From a virus: 64,000 bases of DNA. The notes beneath the pieces are model-generated. The model saw only the letters and a list, made by a program, of their open reading frames with translations, searched no databases and was not told where the DNA came from. Below are positions 25,548 to 33,715 of the stretch, piece by piece. A program made the translations under genes and the position numbers. Position 1 is the first letter of the stretch. Each line of letters begins with the position of its first letter. Location of the stretch: positions 1 to 64,000 of IMG/VR virus record IMGVR_UViG_3300034068_000286. One strand, given 5' to 3'.

Positions 25548-25555
25548 TATTTATT
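25548..25555 (-). promoter_or_regulatory. Late-promoter-like octamer upstream of queD
   Basis: AATAAATA on the minus strand, 78 nt upstream of the queD ATG and just after the exonuclease gene stop. With the sigma70 promoter it would give queD both early and late expression. Confidence 0.4.
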
Positions 25556-25561
25556 GTAATG

Positions 25562-26146
25562 TTAGCGTGTTTGTAGTTCGTTAATACCTAATGCTTTGAA
25601 AGAACGTTGAACACCAACCAACTGACTCCAGCAGTCCCATAGCGCATGATGCGCGGCGCCTTGTGGCCGTTGCAGTCCAGGAACCAGTGCGTACAGTGTG
25701 CGAGCGTCACGGGCTTGCCAGTACTGCCAGGCCACACCACGTTTTAGTTCTCGACTAAAGTGTTCCAAGATGTTTAAGTCAAAGCCTGTACCATTGGCCC
25801 AGATAGCATCAACGCCGCCACACCACCGATGAAAGTCTTTGAGCACGTTACGGATGTCATGGCGATCATGTTCGTTAAAAGCTTCACCGCGTACTTCTTC
25901 ACTTTGTTTGCCCCACCATGCTAGTGTATCGTCATCAATAACATGGTCAAGACCTTCAAAGCTTTCAAAGCTAACACGACGGTAAAATGTATCCATCTTC
26001 TCCATTGGGTTGTCAGTATCATCAGCCCAAGGATTAAAACGAATTGCGCCAATAGTTAGCATTAAACTGTTTGGCTTTGTTCCTAGCGTTTCCAAGTCAA
26101 CCATGATGTGATTACCTGGTCGATCAAAATTATATACTTTATTCAT
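25562..26146 (-). CDS. DEDD-family 3'-5' exonuclease
   Basis: 194 residues. HIMVDLETLGTKPNSLMLTI supplies the first Asp/Glu pair, WANGTGFDLNIL the second Asp, and AHHALWDCWSQ the His and last Asp of the DEDDh set. The arrangement resembles the Rv2179c/DexA-like exonucleases of phages. Probable role in DNA or RNA 3' trimming. Overlaps the AbrB-like gene by 8 nt. Confidence 0.85.
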   Translation of the reverse strand: MNKVYNFDRPGNHIMVDLETLGTKPNSLMLTIGAIRFNPWADDTDNPMEKMDTFYRRVSFESFEGLDHVIDDDTLAWWGKQSEEVRGEAFNEHDRHDIRNVLKDFHRWCGGVDAIWANGTGFDLNILEHFSRELKRGVAWQYWQARDARTLYALVPGLQRPQGAAHHALWDCWSQLVGVQRSFKALGINELQTR

Positions 26147-26327
26147 TGTTATCGGTAACTTTCTGTTTGCTCAAAGTAAACGAACCGTTTTGATTATCTT
26201 TCCACAATATGATGTCACCAAAGTCCCATCCTACCTGTGCCAACATGTCAGGCGAAAAGGGAATGACCAGTTCTTTAGTTTCTGGATCTTCCTCAACTGT
26301 AACAGTCCAGCGTTTGTTTTCTGTCAT
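26139..26327 (-). CDS. AbrB/SpoVT-like small protein
   Basis: 62 residues. VTVEEDPETKELVIPFSPDM and WDFGDIILWKDNQNGSFTL match the swapped-hairpin AbrB-type fold often seen as a lone small gene in aquatic T4-like phages. DNA binding or an antitoxin-like role is possible but unproven; no toxin neighbour is seen. Confidence 0.6.
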   Translation of the reverse strand: MTENKRWTVTVEEDPETKELVIPFSPDMLAQVGWDFGDIILWKDNQNGSFTLSKQKVTDNNE

Positions 26328-26545
26328 TTTATTGTGTTTCCGTGATAGTCTTTAATTGAAAGCATGTCTGGCACCTTTGATGCTAATCGTGTTAATTCGT
26401 TTTGGCTTGGATGGTGGCGCATGATCCATCGAGCACGTTCTCGCACATCACCTGGTACTCGTGGAGTAACTTGTGGAATCAACAAGTCCTCAATTAGCTT
26501 TAGGCCTTCTACCATGGCGCGGTAGCGTTCATCTGGCATAGTCAT
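26324..26545 (-). CDS. BPSL0761-like small protein
   Basis: 73 residues. The start MTMPDERYRAMVEGLKLIED and the helical RARWIMRHHPSQNEL region match a small family found mainly in Burkholderiales chromosomes. Overlaps both neighbours by 4 nt (ATGA). Function unknown, but the family is a clue to the host range. Confidence 0.6.
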   Translation of the reverse strand: MTMPDERYRAMVEGLKLIEDLLIPQVTPRVPGDVRERARWIMRHHPSQNELTRLASKVPDMLSIKDYHGNTIK

Positions 26546-26715
26546 AGTTCACCTCTCATTTCCGGCACGTTGGGCCTATTGGTACAGTATTCGCATGTTG
26601 GATCATCACATTTATCTTCTAACCATTTATTACAAGATTTGCAATAGTAAGCGTCATACTCTTGCGAGTAAGATTTTTTATTCTCACAATCACAATAGTT
26701 TAGGTTCAAGTCCAC
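26542..26715 (-). CDS. Small zinc-ribbon protein
   Basis: 57 residues, starting at the GTG at 26715. Cys pairs at 8/10, 25/28, 36/41/44 (YYCKSCNKWLE, CDDPTCEYC) suggest one or two zinc sites. It overlaps the stop of the 279-residue gene and the start of the BPSL0761-like gene. The start codon is not certain because no strong SD is visible. Confidence 0.6.
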   Translation of the reverse strand: MDLNLNYCDCENKKSYSQEYDAYYCKSCNKWLEDKCDDPTCEYCTNRPNVPEMRGEL

Positions 26716-27545
26716 AACGAGTCTCTTGCTTTAATCAGTCGTATCATCATTGCTTCATCTTCTTTTTCGTAGGCAGCTTCTATCTTTTGTAATTCTTTAT
26801 GAGCTAGCTTACTGGCTTTTTTAAGCTCAGGTGTTTTATCTGTACCCCAATTTAGTTTGCCACCATTTGCTAAACGACTAAGTTCGCAATAAGCAGTCCA
26901 ACCACTGGCATCATGTGGATCGGGGCGGTTGGGATATACAGTGGTCCACCATGTGTAAAGCTCTTTTATTTCTTTTGCACGGATAGCTTGCAATGTAGGC
27001 TTGCCGTAGTCGGGGTGCTCCGGACCACACCAGTCACTGTTGGTTAGTGACATAGCCCAGTCTAGATGATCTAATCCTGCTTGCGGACAACGCCAAGTTC
27101 TCCAACGCCACCAACCACTTGCATAGAATGGAGGATTGTACTTTACACGGTCTTTCTCGTCGCCCCAAGCAATGTGGCTCCATGCCGTTTCTATCTCGAC
27201 AAAGTCCACAAGCTCATTGAATAAACAAGGCAAAAAGCGATTACCCACATCCTGCCACTGACCAGGTTTGATGTCTTTGGCATGAGCAGTAAGAGCATGA
27301 GTGCGAGTAATCCAACGGTTGTTAATGTAGTATTTGATGTCATATAAAGTCCTTGCAGGCCAAGTAACGAAATCTTGGATATAGCCTAGCCCTTCTTCTG
27401 CTAGCCAGTAGCGAAAATTGTGTTTCATCTGTGCGGCAGTGTTCCATTCATCCCATTCCTCGCTGGTACCGGCACTGAGTTTTTTAGTGCCGCGAACCCA
27501 ATCTGCAAAAGGTGTGCATGACCAGTAACGTGTATGATGTGCCAT
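26706..27545 (-). CDS. Trp-rich conserved phage protein
   Basis: 279 residues, very rich in Trp and Tyr, beginning MAHHTRYWSCTPFADWVRGT. This opening and the segment HTRYW...GTSEEWDEW occur in conserved hypothetical proteins of T4-like aquatic phages. No catalytic motif recognised. Directly downstream of dCMP deaminase. Confidence 0.65.
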   Translation of the reverse strand: MAHHTRYWSCTPFADWVRGTKKLSAGTSEEWDEWNTAAQMKHNFRYWLAEEGLGYIQDFVTWPARTLYDIKYYINNRWITRTHALTAHAKDIKPGQWQDVGNRFLPCLFNELVDFVEIETAWSHIAWGDEKDRVKYNPPFYASGWWRWRTWRCPQAGLDHLDWAMSLTNSDWCGPEHPDYGKPTLQAIRAKEIKELYTWWTTVYPNRPDPHDASGWTAYCELSRLANGGKLNWGTDKTPELKKASKLAHKELQKIEAAYEKEDEAMMIRLIKARDSLWT

Positions 27546-28049
27546 TTATTCTTCAACCTTGTTAATTGTAACACCTGCCTGCTTCAAAAAAGCAATGCCT
27601 GCTTCACTTCTATAATTATCCCGATAAAACACTTGTTTGATACCACTTTGGTATATCAGCTTGGCACATTCAATACAAGGTGCATGTGTAACAAATAGCA
27701 CAGCATTTTCTGCAGACTCTGGACTACGTGCTACCTTGGCAATAGCATTTGCTTCTGCGTGAAGTACTTCTGGTTTGGTCACAGTTTTTGCCCAACCTGC
27801 TGTATCCTTGTCTACTCCAAAAGTATAACCTTCTGCTATCATGCTGTCATGGTCTTTGGCATTAGACTCTGTAATAAACACAATATCTTCACAGTTGTTG
27901 TCCCAACCGCTGGGCATGCCGTTGTAACCAATACTGATAATCCTGTCCTCTTTTACAATAAGGGCACCAACTTGCAGGCGTCTGGCAGTACTGAGTCTAG
28001 CATAGGTGCCAGCCACTTCCATGTGTGCTTTGATGTATTTTGGTTTCAT
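27546..28049 (-). CDS. dCMP deaminase, predicted leaderless
   Basis: 167 residues. LHAEANAIAKVARS carries the HAE zinc/catalytic motif, THAPCIECAKLI the PCxxC zinc ligands, and GYNGMPSGWDNNCED the family signature. It converts dCMP to dUMP for thymidylate synthesis. The ATG at 28049 lies 6 nt after a sigma70 -10 box and has no SD, so the mRNA is predicted leaderless; the family's conserved N-terminus supports this start. Confidence 0.94.
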   Translation of the reverse strand: MKPKYIKAHMEVAGTYARLSTARRLQVGALIVKEDRIISIGYNGMPSGWDNNCEDIVFITESNAKDHDSMIAEGYTFGVDKDTAGWAKTVTKPEVLHAEANAIAKVARSPESAENAVLFVTHAPCIECAKLIYQSGIKQVFYRDNYRSEAGIAFLKQAGVTINKVEE

Positions 28050-28055
28050 AGTATA

Positions 28056-28084
28056 AGTATAACATCAAAGTAGAAAGAAGTCAA
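28056..28084 (-). promoter_or_regulatory. Sigma70 promoter for dCMP deaminase (leaderless)
   Basis: TTGACT (28079-28084), 17-bp spacer, TATACT (28056-28061) on the minus strand; 6 nt to the ATG. The -35 overlaps the start codon of the divergent hydrolase, so the two genes may exclude each other's expression. Confidence 0.75.
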
Positions 28085-28677
28085 TGAAAATAATTTTTAT
28101 TCACGGTGCCAATGCATCCAAAACATCTTGGAATTGGGTTGGTTCTCAGGTAGAAAATCATGACAGATTTGAGTGGGGCATGATGACTGATCCTGAAAAG
28201 AACCTTGAATCAATGGAAGCAAAGTTAACCGAACCTTGCTTTATTGTGGGACACAGCATGGGCGGTTTGTATGCTTGGCACTTGGCTAATCGTAATCCTG
28301 ACCTGGTGGTTGGTGGTATGAGCATTGGTACGCCGTTTGGTGGATCTATACAAGCAGGACTTTGGCAAATGTTCAACATCAATGTACCTTGGTTGCAAAT
28401 GTTAGCAAGACACGAACCATGGACTGCTCAAACAAGGTTACTTGATACACCTGTGGCCTGGACCAATGTAGTAACTACACATGGATTTGATTTGTTTGCT
28501 GTTGGTAAAAACGATGGTGTGGTCACTGTAGCAAGTCAAAGAGAATTGGGCGGTGAGCATAAAGAAATAACTCTAGACTATGGTCACAATGAAGTGCTAC
28601 AAAGTCTAGAGTTAGCGTCTACCATACTAGATGTTTCTAGTCGTTGTTTCTCCCGCCAAACAAATTTAGTAAGTTAA
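28084..28677 (+). CDS. Alpha/beta hydrolase (lipase/esterase-like)
   Basis: 197 residues, plus strand. KIIFIHGANASKTSWNWV is the oxyanion-hole strand, IVGHSMGGLYAWHL holds the nucleophile Ser in GHSMGG, and GKNDGVV and LDYGHNEV supply the Asp and His. Substrate unknown; could act on lipids or esters of the host. Its 3' end overlaps the convergent Bax-inhibitor gene by 41 bp. Confidence 0.85.
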   Translation: MKIIFIHGANASKTSWNWVGSQVENHDRFEWGMMTDPEKNLESMEAKLTEPCFIVGHSMGGLYAWHLANRNPDLVVGGMSIGTPFGGSIQAGLWQMFNINVPWLQMLARHEPWTAQTRLLDTPVAWTNVVTTHGFDLFAVGKNDGVVTVASQRELGGEHKEITLDYGHNEVLQSLELASTILDVSSRCFSRQTNLVS

Positions 28678-29338
28678 GAAAGATATTGATAAAGTCCATG
28701 TAAAGTGTCAAGGCACCACGGATTTCTGCAATACCATCATTCTCTACACTAACTTCTTCTCGGATCTGTTGCGTATCATAAGCAGTCAAGCCAAGGAAGA
28801 TGATAATAGCCAATGCTGAGATTACCATTTGCATTACTGTACTGCCAATAAAGATATTAACAATGCTGGCAATAACAATAGCAATCAATCCCACAAACAT
28901 AAATTTACCTAAGCTATCTAAACTACGTTTGGTAAAGTATCCGTAGCCACTCATGACACCAAACAAGACTGCGGCAGCCATAAACGCACTTACAATACTA
29001 CCCATGGTAAAAATAGCAAAGATAGTAGCAAAGCTCAGGCCCATTAATGCCGCAAAGCCATGTAAGCATAATTGAGCTGTACTCTTAGTAGGGCTTGCAT
29101 TTAGTACAATGGTGACACCAAAGATTGCTACCAAGGGTGAAAAGATTACAATCCATTTCATCCAGCCTGTAAAAAAGAAGGCCAATAACTCTGGGCTAGA
29201 TCCTACAAAGTAACTGACAATCATTGATACAATGACAGCAAGACTCATGTGTCCATAAACACGACCCATGGCCGAATTGATTTCTTCTGCTGAACGGTAA
29301 GGCACATACTGGTTACCGGTATAAGTTGTTCCAAACAT
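28637..29338 (-). CDS. Bax-inhibitor-1/YccA-family membrane protein
   Basis: 233 residues with seven hydrophobic segments. GRVYGHMSLAVIVSMIVSYF opens the first helix, and GLTAYDTQQIREEV near the end is the family signature with its conserved Asp. Bacterial YccA is a substrate and modulator of FtsH; the phage protein might protect phage proteins or the membrane from FtsH. That role is inference. Ends in ILNLFGGRNND. Confidence 0.9.
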   Translation of the reverse strand: MFGTTYTGNQYVPYRSAEEINSAMGRVYGHMSLAVIVSMIVSYFVGSSPELLAFFFTGWMKWIVIFSPLVAIFGVTIVLNASPTKSTAQLCLHGFAALMGLSFATIFAIFTMGSIVSAFMAAAVLFGVMSGYGYFTKRSLDSLGKFMFVGLIAIVIASIVNIFIGSTVMQMVISALAIIIFLGLTAYDTQQIREEVSVENDGIAEIRGALTLYMDFINIFLNLLNLFGGRNND

Positions 29339-29350
29339 TGTTTTCTCCTT

Positions 29351-29680
29351 TTAAACAATAACTGATTTCTCTCTTGCATATTTAAACAAATTCGTGCCCT
29401 TCTCTCTGACCGAATCTGCTACCACTTGCGGTGAGTCTGTCCACATCTCACGCATGTTTTCATATGTATAATCTTCTTCTGTATCATATGCCCATACTTC
29501 TGGAAAGCGTTGGTGGTTGGCCTTAGCTCTCATGATCATCATGTTAACACGTTGACCAACATGGTCCTTGGGTTTCCGGCCCGACAGCACAGCCAGCATG
29601 TCATCACCTTTAAGGTCATCCCAAGGTATCAAGGTATCAACACCCAAGGTGTCAAAAAGTACAACCCATTGCTTAGCCAT
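29351..29680 (-). CDS. Conserved hypothetical protein, 109 aa
   Basis: Start at 29680 (MAKQWVVLFDTLGVDTLIPW) with AGGAG 6 nt upstream; the preceding ATG is too close to the SD. Alpha/beta with an Asp/Glu/Tyr-rich middle (DTEEDYTYENMREMW). Overlaps the 64-residue gene by 8 nt. Not recognised. Confidence 0.65.
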   Translation of the reverse strand: MAKQWVVLFDTLGVDTLIPWDDLKGDDMLAVLSGRKPKDHVGQRVNMMIMRAKANHQRFPEVWAYDTEEDYTYENMREMWTDSPQVVADSVREKGTNLFKYAREKSVIV

Positions 29681-29867
29681 CATTCTCTCCTGTTTCAAGA
29701 ACATGCATGGCATGTTTCATGTTATCAAAGTTTGATTCACATGCCCGCATCAAGGTTTGTCCTGAGTGTTCATCATAAACACTGACCATTGGAATACTAT
29801 CTGGTCCTTTGATTAAAAGTAACTGCCGAGAATCATAGCTGGCAATTTGAGCAACATTATAAAACAT
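29673..29867 (-). CDS. Small hypothetical protein, 64 aa
   Basis: MFYNVAQIASYDSRQLLLIK... a beta-hairpin-like repeat (SVYDEHSGQTLMRACE) then a helix. Overlaps both neighbours, so part of the chain 30912-29351. Not recognised. Confidence 0.6.
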   Translation of the reverse strand: MFYNVAQIASYDSRQLLLIKGPDSIPMVSVYDEHSGQTLMRACESNFDNMKHAMHVLETGENDG

Positions 29868-30156
29868 TAGGAGTCTCCTCTGCTTCTATAAGAATACCAC
29901 GTCGGTTGGGATAACGTATCCCAAAGTTTTTGTTTAGTTCTTCCATGGTTGTACCTTGGCATATGAATTCATCAGTTGTTGCATCATAAGCAAATATCTT
30001 ATCACCATGTTTTTCTACTCGCATGAAAAGTATTTTGTTGAGTATATTATGAACGTCTTTTTCTACTTCTCTTAAATTGCGCTCAACTTTGCGGAACCAC
30101 AGCCAAACACCAATGAGCACGGCCCAGCAAATAATAATCCAAAACCAGTCGTCCAT
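29857..30156 (-). CDS. Small membrane-anchored protein, 99 aa
   Basis: One N-terminal transmembrane helix (DDWFWIIICWAVLIGVWLWF), a basic coiled stretch, and a soluble C-terminal part (YDATTDEFICQGTTMEELN). Overlaps its neighbours by 1 and 11 nt. Function unknown. Confidence 0.65.
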   Translation of the reverse strand: MDDWFWIIICWAVLIGVWLWFRKVERNLREVEKDVHNILNKILFMRVEKHGDKIFAYDATTDEFICQGTTMEELNKNFGIRYPNRRGILIEAEETPNVL

Positions 30157-30431
30157 TATACAGCCCGCACACTGATCACATTGTCAACACGGAAGCTACG
30201 CCATTGTTGTTTGTCTGTACAAAACACACTCATAACTTCTAGCTTGGGTTCTTTCTTTTTCTTACCTTCAACTATTTCCACATGCGGTAGCAATGCAGTT
30301 TGCAAAGTACAAGGCATAGTACGAACCTCACCATCCACCTTGGTAAAGGTAACTTCTACAATACCAGTGTTAAGTTGTTCACTGAGAACTAGTCTACGCT
30401 GTTCTAGTGTTTCTTTATCAAATTGAATCAT
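30156..30431 (-). CDS. DUF2693-like small protein
   Basis: 91 residues from the ATG at 30431 (MIQFDKETLEQRR). EVTFTKVDGEVRTMPCTLQ and WRSFRVDNVISVRAV match the DUF2693/SH3-like protein found widely in T4-like phages. SD AAGG is nine nt upstream. A longer reading would use a TTG start and is less likely. Confidence 0.7.
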   Translation of the reverse strand: MIQFDKETLEQRRLVLSEQLNTGIVEVTFTKVDGEVRTMPCTLQTALLPHVEIVEGKKKKEPKLEVMSVFCTDKQQWRSFRVDNVISVRAV

Positions 30432-30444
30432 TCCGGTTACCTTA

Positions 30445-30912
30445 TCAATTAAATTTAAAATCAGTTGAGTCAAAAATATCTAAGGCTTTGTCTCTTCCAA
30501 ACTTTTCCATTACTCTAATGCTACACCAGGCTCCTGCAAGGTGTTCTGTCGGTGCGCCCAATGGACATATACCACTACTTGATGCGCTATATGACTTGCC
30601 AGCATTATCAACCTCAATGTCTAAATTTTCAATAATGTCATTAATCATGTTTTCTAAATCATTGAATTTAATTTTGAACAGTTCTCGTTGACCATAATTT
30701 CCTATAGCGCAATATTCCAGCTTCCTTTTAAGAGTATCTTCGAGAGTTTTGATATCTCTACCTCTGCCAAAATATACTTTGTCAAGCTCAAATCGTTTAG
30801 CTAAAAATCGTTGCCGCAATCTTACAGCTGAATATGGTGTTATGGAAATTCCTATTTTCCATACATCTGCCTGTCCAGATAACTCTTTATGAATATAAAA
30901 AAAGTTAGACAT
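30445..30912 (-). CDS. GIY-YIG/T5orf172-like nuclease-type protein
   Basis: 155 residues. FFYIHKELSGQADVWKIGIS resembles the first two strands of the T5orf172/MUG113 GIY-YIG branch (Y-I-x10-KIG), with R...F at the catalytic Arg position and a Glu in ETLKRKLEYC-like helix. The C-terminal half is unrelated. May be an active nuclease or a degenerate one. Overlaps the next gene by 8 nt. Confidence 0.5.
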   Translation of the reverse strand: MSNFFYIHKELSGQADVWKIGISITPYSAVRLRQRFLAKRFELDKVYFGRGRDIKTLEDTLKRKLEYCAIGNYGQRELFKIKFNDLENMINDIIENLDIEVDNAGKSYSASSSGICPLGAPTEHLAGAWCSIRVMEKFGRDKALDIFDSTDFKFN

Positions 30913-31231
30913 TTTGTTCCTTTACAATATTATATAATACATCAAATTCTTTTTTGGCTTCTGCTAGGTTTGGATACTTGGCGCAAAGTTCTTTGATGGC
31001 AAGTTCTTCGGCTTTCATGTTTTCAAACCAAATAATCATCTCTCGTAGCTTGGGTCCAACATTGATGTTGGCTGACCCCTGTGGCACAGACTGTGCGTTT
31101 CCATTTACATCAATAATTTTATATTGACGAGTGTTGGCGTCCCAATAAAATGCGCCACTTGTGTATGCCCCGTTGTTGAAAGACGATACTTCAAGGATGC
31201 TTGGATCTGAACTTATAATGTAATCAATCAT
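30905..31231 (-). CDS. Hypothetical protein, 108 aa
   Basis: N-terminal beta part with SGAFYWDANTRQYKIIDVNG, C-terminal helical coiled part (NMKAEELAIKELCAKYPNLA). Located between two GIY-YIG-like genes with 4-8 nt overlaps. Not recognised. Confidence 0.6.
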   Translation of the reverse strand: MIDYIISSDPSILEVSSFNNGAYTSGAFYWDANTRQYKIIDVNGNAQSVPQGSANINVGPKLREMIIWFENMKAEELAIKELCAKYPNLAEAKKEFDVLYNIVKEQNV

Positions 31232-31539
31232 CGTATTTGAGTTAGTTTAAAATGTCTTTCATCGATAAGGCTTTTAACAAACTCTAGTAGTTGCTCAGCT
31301 GTCCACCCATTGTCAAGCCATTCAGTTTCCCACTCGTCTATTTTCCAAAGCATCTCTTTATTTTGAATTTTGATAATGTTTTCTAGTCGCTCAACATGTG
31401 TACGTGCCCCTTTAAACAAATACGCAAATTGTGCTACATCTCCCCATGCGCCAGTGTAATCTTTTTCTCGTCGATTATAATCGCTTGTGATACCAAATCC
31501 AGTTCTAAACGGCCCAGGCAAAATGTAGAAGTAACTCAT
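31228..31539 (-). CDS. Short GIY-YIG-like protein
   Basis: 103 residues. YFYILPGPFRTGFGITSDYN has the strand-turn-strand of GIY-YIG proteins (Y-I ... FGIT) with RR following; THVERLENIIK could supply the catalytic Glu. Similar in outline to the gene at 30445, so they may be diverged paralogues. Overlaps the DGQHR-like gene by 4 nt. Confidence 0.45.
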   Translation of the reverse strand: MSYFYILPGPFRTGFGITSDYNRREKDYTGAWGDVAQFAYLFKGARTHVERLENIIKIQNKEMLWKIDEWETEWLDNGWTAEQLLEFVKSLIDERHFKLTQIR

Positions 31540-32675
31540 ACAGCTTCTACTTCTTCATATAATGCTTTAATTTCATCGTCAAGGAAGTCAATGATCTTTT
31601 CAAAACGATCTAATAAATGTTTTGGAATACGTTGAGTACCACCAAGACGCTGATATAACAGCATCAACACAGAGGCAATAGCTTCATCTTGCCAAGGAAA
31701 CTCTTCATATCCATAATAGTATTTGCCCCATTTTTTATGAGCACTGTGTACCGCCTTATGAAAGCCAGCAAGTCCCATAAAGTAGCCTTGCAATATGCCA
31801 GCAAGTTCACTTAGAAACTCTTCTGTGATTTTAATATTTGCCGCTTTAAATGCCTTAAAAAGATCTTCAATGATAAACCATAACGAGCCGTTAATTTCGT
31901 CGAAATGAAAATATGTGTCATGAAACTTACAGGCCATTTCTAAGATATCATCGTCAAGATTCAATGCCTGCATGTGAGTAAATGTACCCGGCTTGCCAAT
32001 GAGGCTATCATGTTCTTTATCCACTGGATAGCAATTATATTTTTCACATATAGATTGCTTACGTTCTGCCTCAATGTCATCTTCGTCTGTGCTATTATCA
32101 ATGCGAACACTCATTACCTTGGTACGATGGTCATACCAAGCACTTATTTTCTTTTTGCCTTTGCCGTTAATAAGGGCAAATGCCTTGCGGGCAAATGCCT
32201 TATTATTAGTTTCCATGTAGAGCACCGGCATCTCAACCTCTTGCCAATCTGTTTCACCAGTAAACACACCAGCATCAATTAGTGCCGCAACCAGCGTGGC
32301 AGTATGTTGGGCATCAACAGAATGGTATTCCTCTTTGCCAGGTACTTTAACACAATAAAATACCTGAAGGTACATTGGATTAAATGTACCAATGGAAGCA
32401 ATATTTGTACAATGCTTTGCATCTAATGCTCGCTGAATATCCTCGTCAATGAATAAGAACTTTAGTTTAACCATCTTGATCAATGGACGTAGATTGGGAT
32501 TAATCTGAATCCCTTGCTTTTGATACTCAGCAATTAACTTTTGCCAACCTTTATAGTTTTGTAATTCTTTAACACGGTCAATTAAGGCAACTATACGACT
32601 ACTCTTTTGCTTCAATGGGTTTAAATTTTTCATGACGTTGGGCTTACGCACAACATCTTCATAAACTGGAATCAT
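31536..32675 (-). CDS. DGQHR/ParB-like protein
   Basis: 379 residues. YHSVDAQHTATLVAALIDAG resembles the 'DGQHR' motif of DndB/ParB-like nuclease-fold proteins, followed by ETNNKAFARKAFALINGKGK, a pattern common after that motif. The C-terminal 150 residues are helical. In other phages such proteins are of unknown role, some linked to DNA modification. It has its own sigma70 promoter and begins a chain with GIY-YIG-like genes. Confidence 0.5.
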   Translation of the reverse strand: MIPVYEDVVRKPNVMKNLNPLKQKSSRIVALIDRVKELQNYKGWQKLIAEYQKQGIQINPNLRPLIKMVKLKFLFIDEDIQRALDAKHCTNIASIGTFNPMYLQVFYCVKVPGKEEYHSVDAQHTATLVAALIDAGVFTGETDWQEVEMPVLYMETNNKAFARKAFALINGKGKKKISAWYDHRTKVMSVRIDNSTDEDDIEAERKQSICEKYNCYPVDKEHDSLIGKPGTFTHMQALNLDDDILEMACKFHDTYFHFDEINGSLWFIIEDLFKAFKAANIKITEEFLSELAGILQGYFMGLAGFHKAVHSAHKKWGKYYYGYEEFPWQDEAIASVLMLLYQRLGGTQRIPKHLLDRFEKIIDFLDDEIKALYEEVEAV

Positions 32676-32696
32676 ATATTTCTTTCTAAAGATTGT

Positions 32697-32725
32697 ATTG
32701 TATACTATTTTAGGTTAACTGTCAA
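32697..32725 (-). promoter_or_regulatory. Sigma70 promoter
   Basis: TTGACA (32720-32725), 17-bp spacer, TACAAT (32697-32702) on the minus strand, 22 nt before the DGQHR-like gene start; the leader has AGAAAG as a weak SD. Confidence 0.75.
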
Positions 32726-33163
32726 TCACCAACTTGCTCGGTAGTAAAAGTCCCATCCGGTCCATTCTTTAGACAAGATGTCCTCTAAGCGTTCTTTGGT
32801 CTGAACCAAGTCTTCCCAGTACCAGTCATCTACATCCTTGCTACCAAAGAAGAAACCCGATGCTGGTGGAAGTAGTAACAAGGCCTTTGAACGTTCAACT
32901 AGGACCTCATCAATAACTGCCAACAGGGCTTCCAAGTGTTTGCGTTCAACCCAGGACTCTTGGCACTCGTCTGCACCATCTTGTACGTTATCCACAAACC
33001 ACTTATGGATTGCATTTGACTTGCGCCAGTACATGAGTTCTGCTGTGATTTCTTTAACACGTGCAGATCCAAGTTCGGGGAATACCTCACCTACCTGGTC
33101 GGCCAGTTTATCTTCGGTTTGCCAAAGAAACCGTTTGGCATTCAAGTACATGTCCAAGCCCAT
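32726..33163 (-). CDS. Conserved phage protein, 145 aa
   Basis: Start at 33163 (MGLDMYLNAKRFLW) with AGGTG upstream. The opening MGLDMYL and the segment NAIHKWFVDNVQDGADECQE are typical of a conserved phage/prophage hypothetical family. A Trp-rich C-terminus follows (WTGWDFYYRASW). Function unknown. A longer reading would swallow the 57-residue gene above. Confidence 0.7.
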   Translation of the reverse strand: MGLDMYLNAKRFLWQTEDKLADQVGEVFPELGSARVKEITAELMYWRKSNAIHKWFVDNVQDGADECQESWVERKHLEALLAVIDEVLVERSKALLLLPPASGFFFGSKDVDDWYWEDLVQTKERLEDILSKEWTGWDFYYRASW

Positions 33164-33164
33164 T

Positions 33165-33338
33165 TCATGCACCTGCATAAGGACTGTAAACTTCTTCATC
33201 TGCGGTAACTTCAGCACGACCAAACCAAGAGTTCACTGCGGCTGTTAGTGCAGAAAAATCATAATGTACTGCCTTGGGGCGAATTACTTCACGGTTATCG
33301 TGTGCATTGTTTTTTTCGCGATTAGTAAGTGTTGACAT
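33165..33338 (-). CDS. Small hypothetical protein, 57 aa
   Basis: MSTLTNREKNNAHDNREVIR... with an aromatic middle (YDFSALTAAVNSWFGRAE). SD AAGGAAAC lies upstream of the ATG at 33338. It stops one base before the next start, so the two are likely coupled. Not recognised. Confidence 0.7.
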   Translation of the reverse strand: MSTLTNREKNNAHDNREVIRPKAVHYDFSALTAAVNSWFGRAEVTADEEVYSPYAGA

Positions 33339-33347
33339 TGTGTTTCC

Positions 33348-33542
33348 TTAAAGTGATTTAATATGATTGATAACTTGGTTTGCTTCTGCGTAACCAGAAT
33401 CTTCTAGCATTTGATCTTCATTAATCTCTGCTATCATTTTCCTGGCTATCATTTCTAGGTCTCTTGCTGTCAACTGACCATTCAGTTTGTAAGCTTGTAC
33501 CCAACGAATCTTATAACCTTTGAGTGGATCGTTTTCTTCCAT
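33348..33542 (-). CDS. Small hypothetical protein, 64 aa
   Basis: MEENDPLKGYKIRWVQAYKL..., acidic and helical. Its ATG overlaps the stop of the next upstream gene (TAATG). Not recognised. Confidence 0.65.
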   Translation of the reverse strand: MEENDPLKGYKIRWVQAYKLNGQLTARDLEMIARKMIAEINEDQMLEDSGYAEANQVINHIKSL

Positions 33543-33715
33543 TAGGCCGCCTCCGGTTGTTCCATCAGTTGCTCGTTGCGTTTTTGTGCAAGCCCTGCAA
33601 TACTTGCAATGGCTCGGAAAATTTCAGCTTCTTGTTTTAGTGTAAGCTCTTCAGATTTAAGACGAGCAACACCAAATTCAATACGCTCAATCAGTTCACT
33701 GTTTGAGATATTCAT
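33542..33715 (-). CDS. Small helical protein, 57 aa
   Basis: MNISNSELIERIEFGVARLK..., fully helical with Glu/Gln. Overlaps both neighbours (ATGA / TAATG), a member of the chain 34465-33165. Not recognised. Confidence 0.65.
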   Translation of the reverse strand: MNISNSELIERIEFGVARLKSEELTLKQEAEIFRAIASIAGLAQKRNEQLMEQPEAA

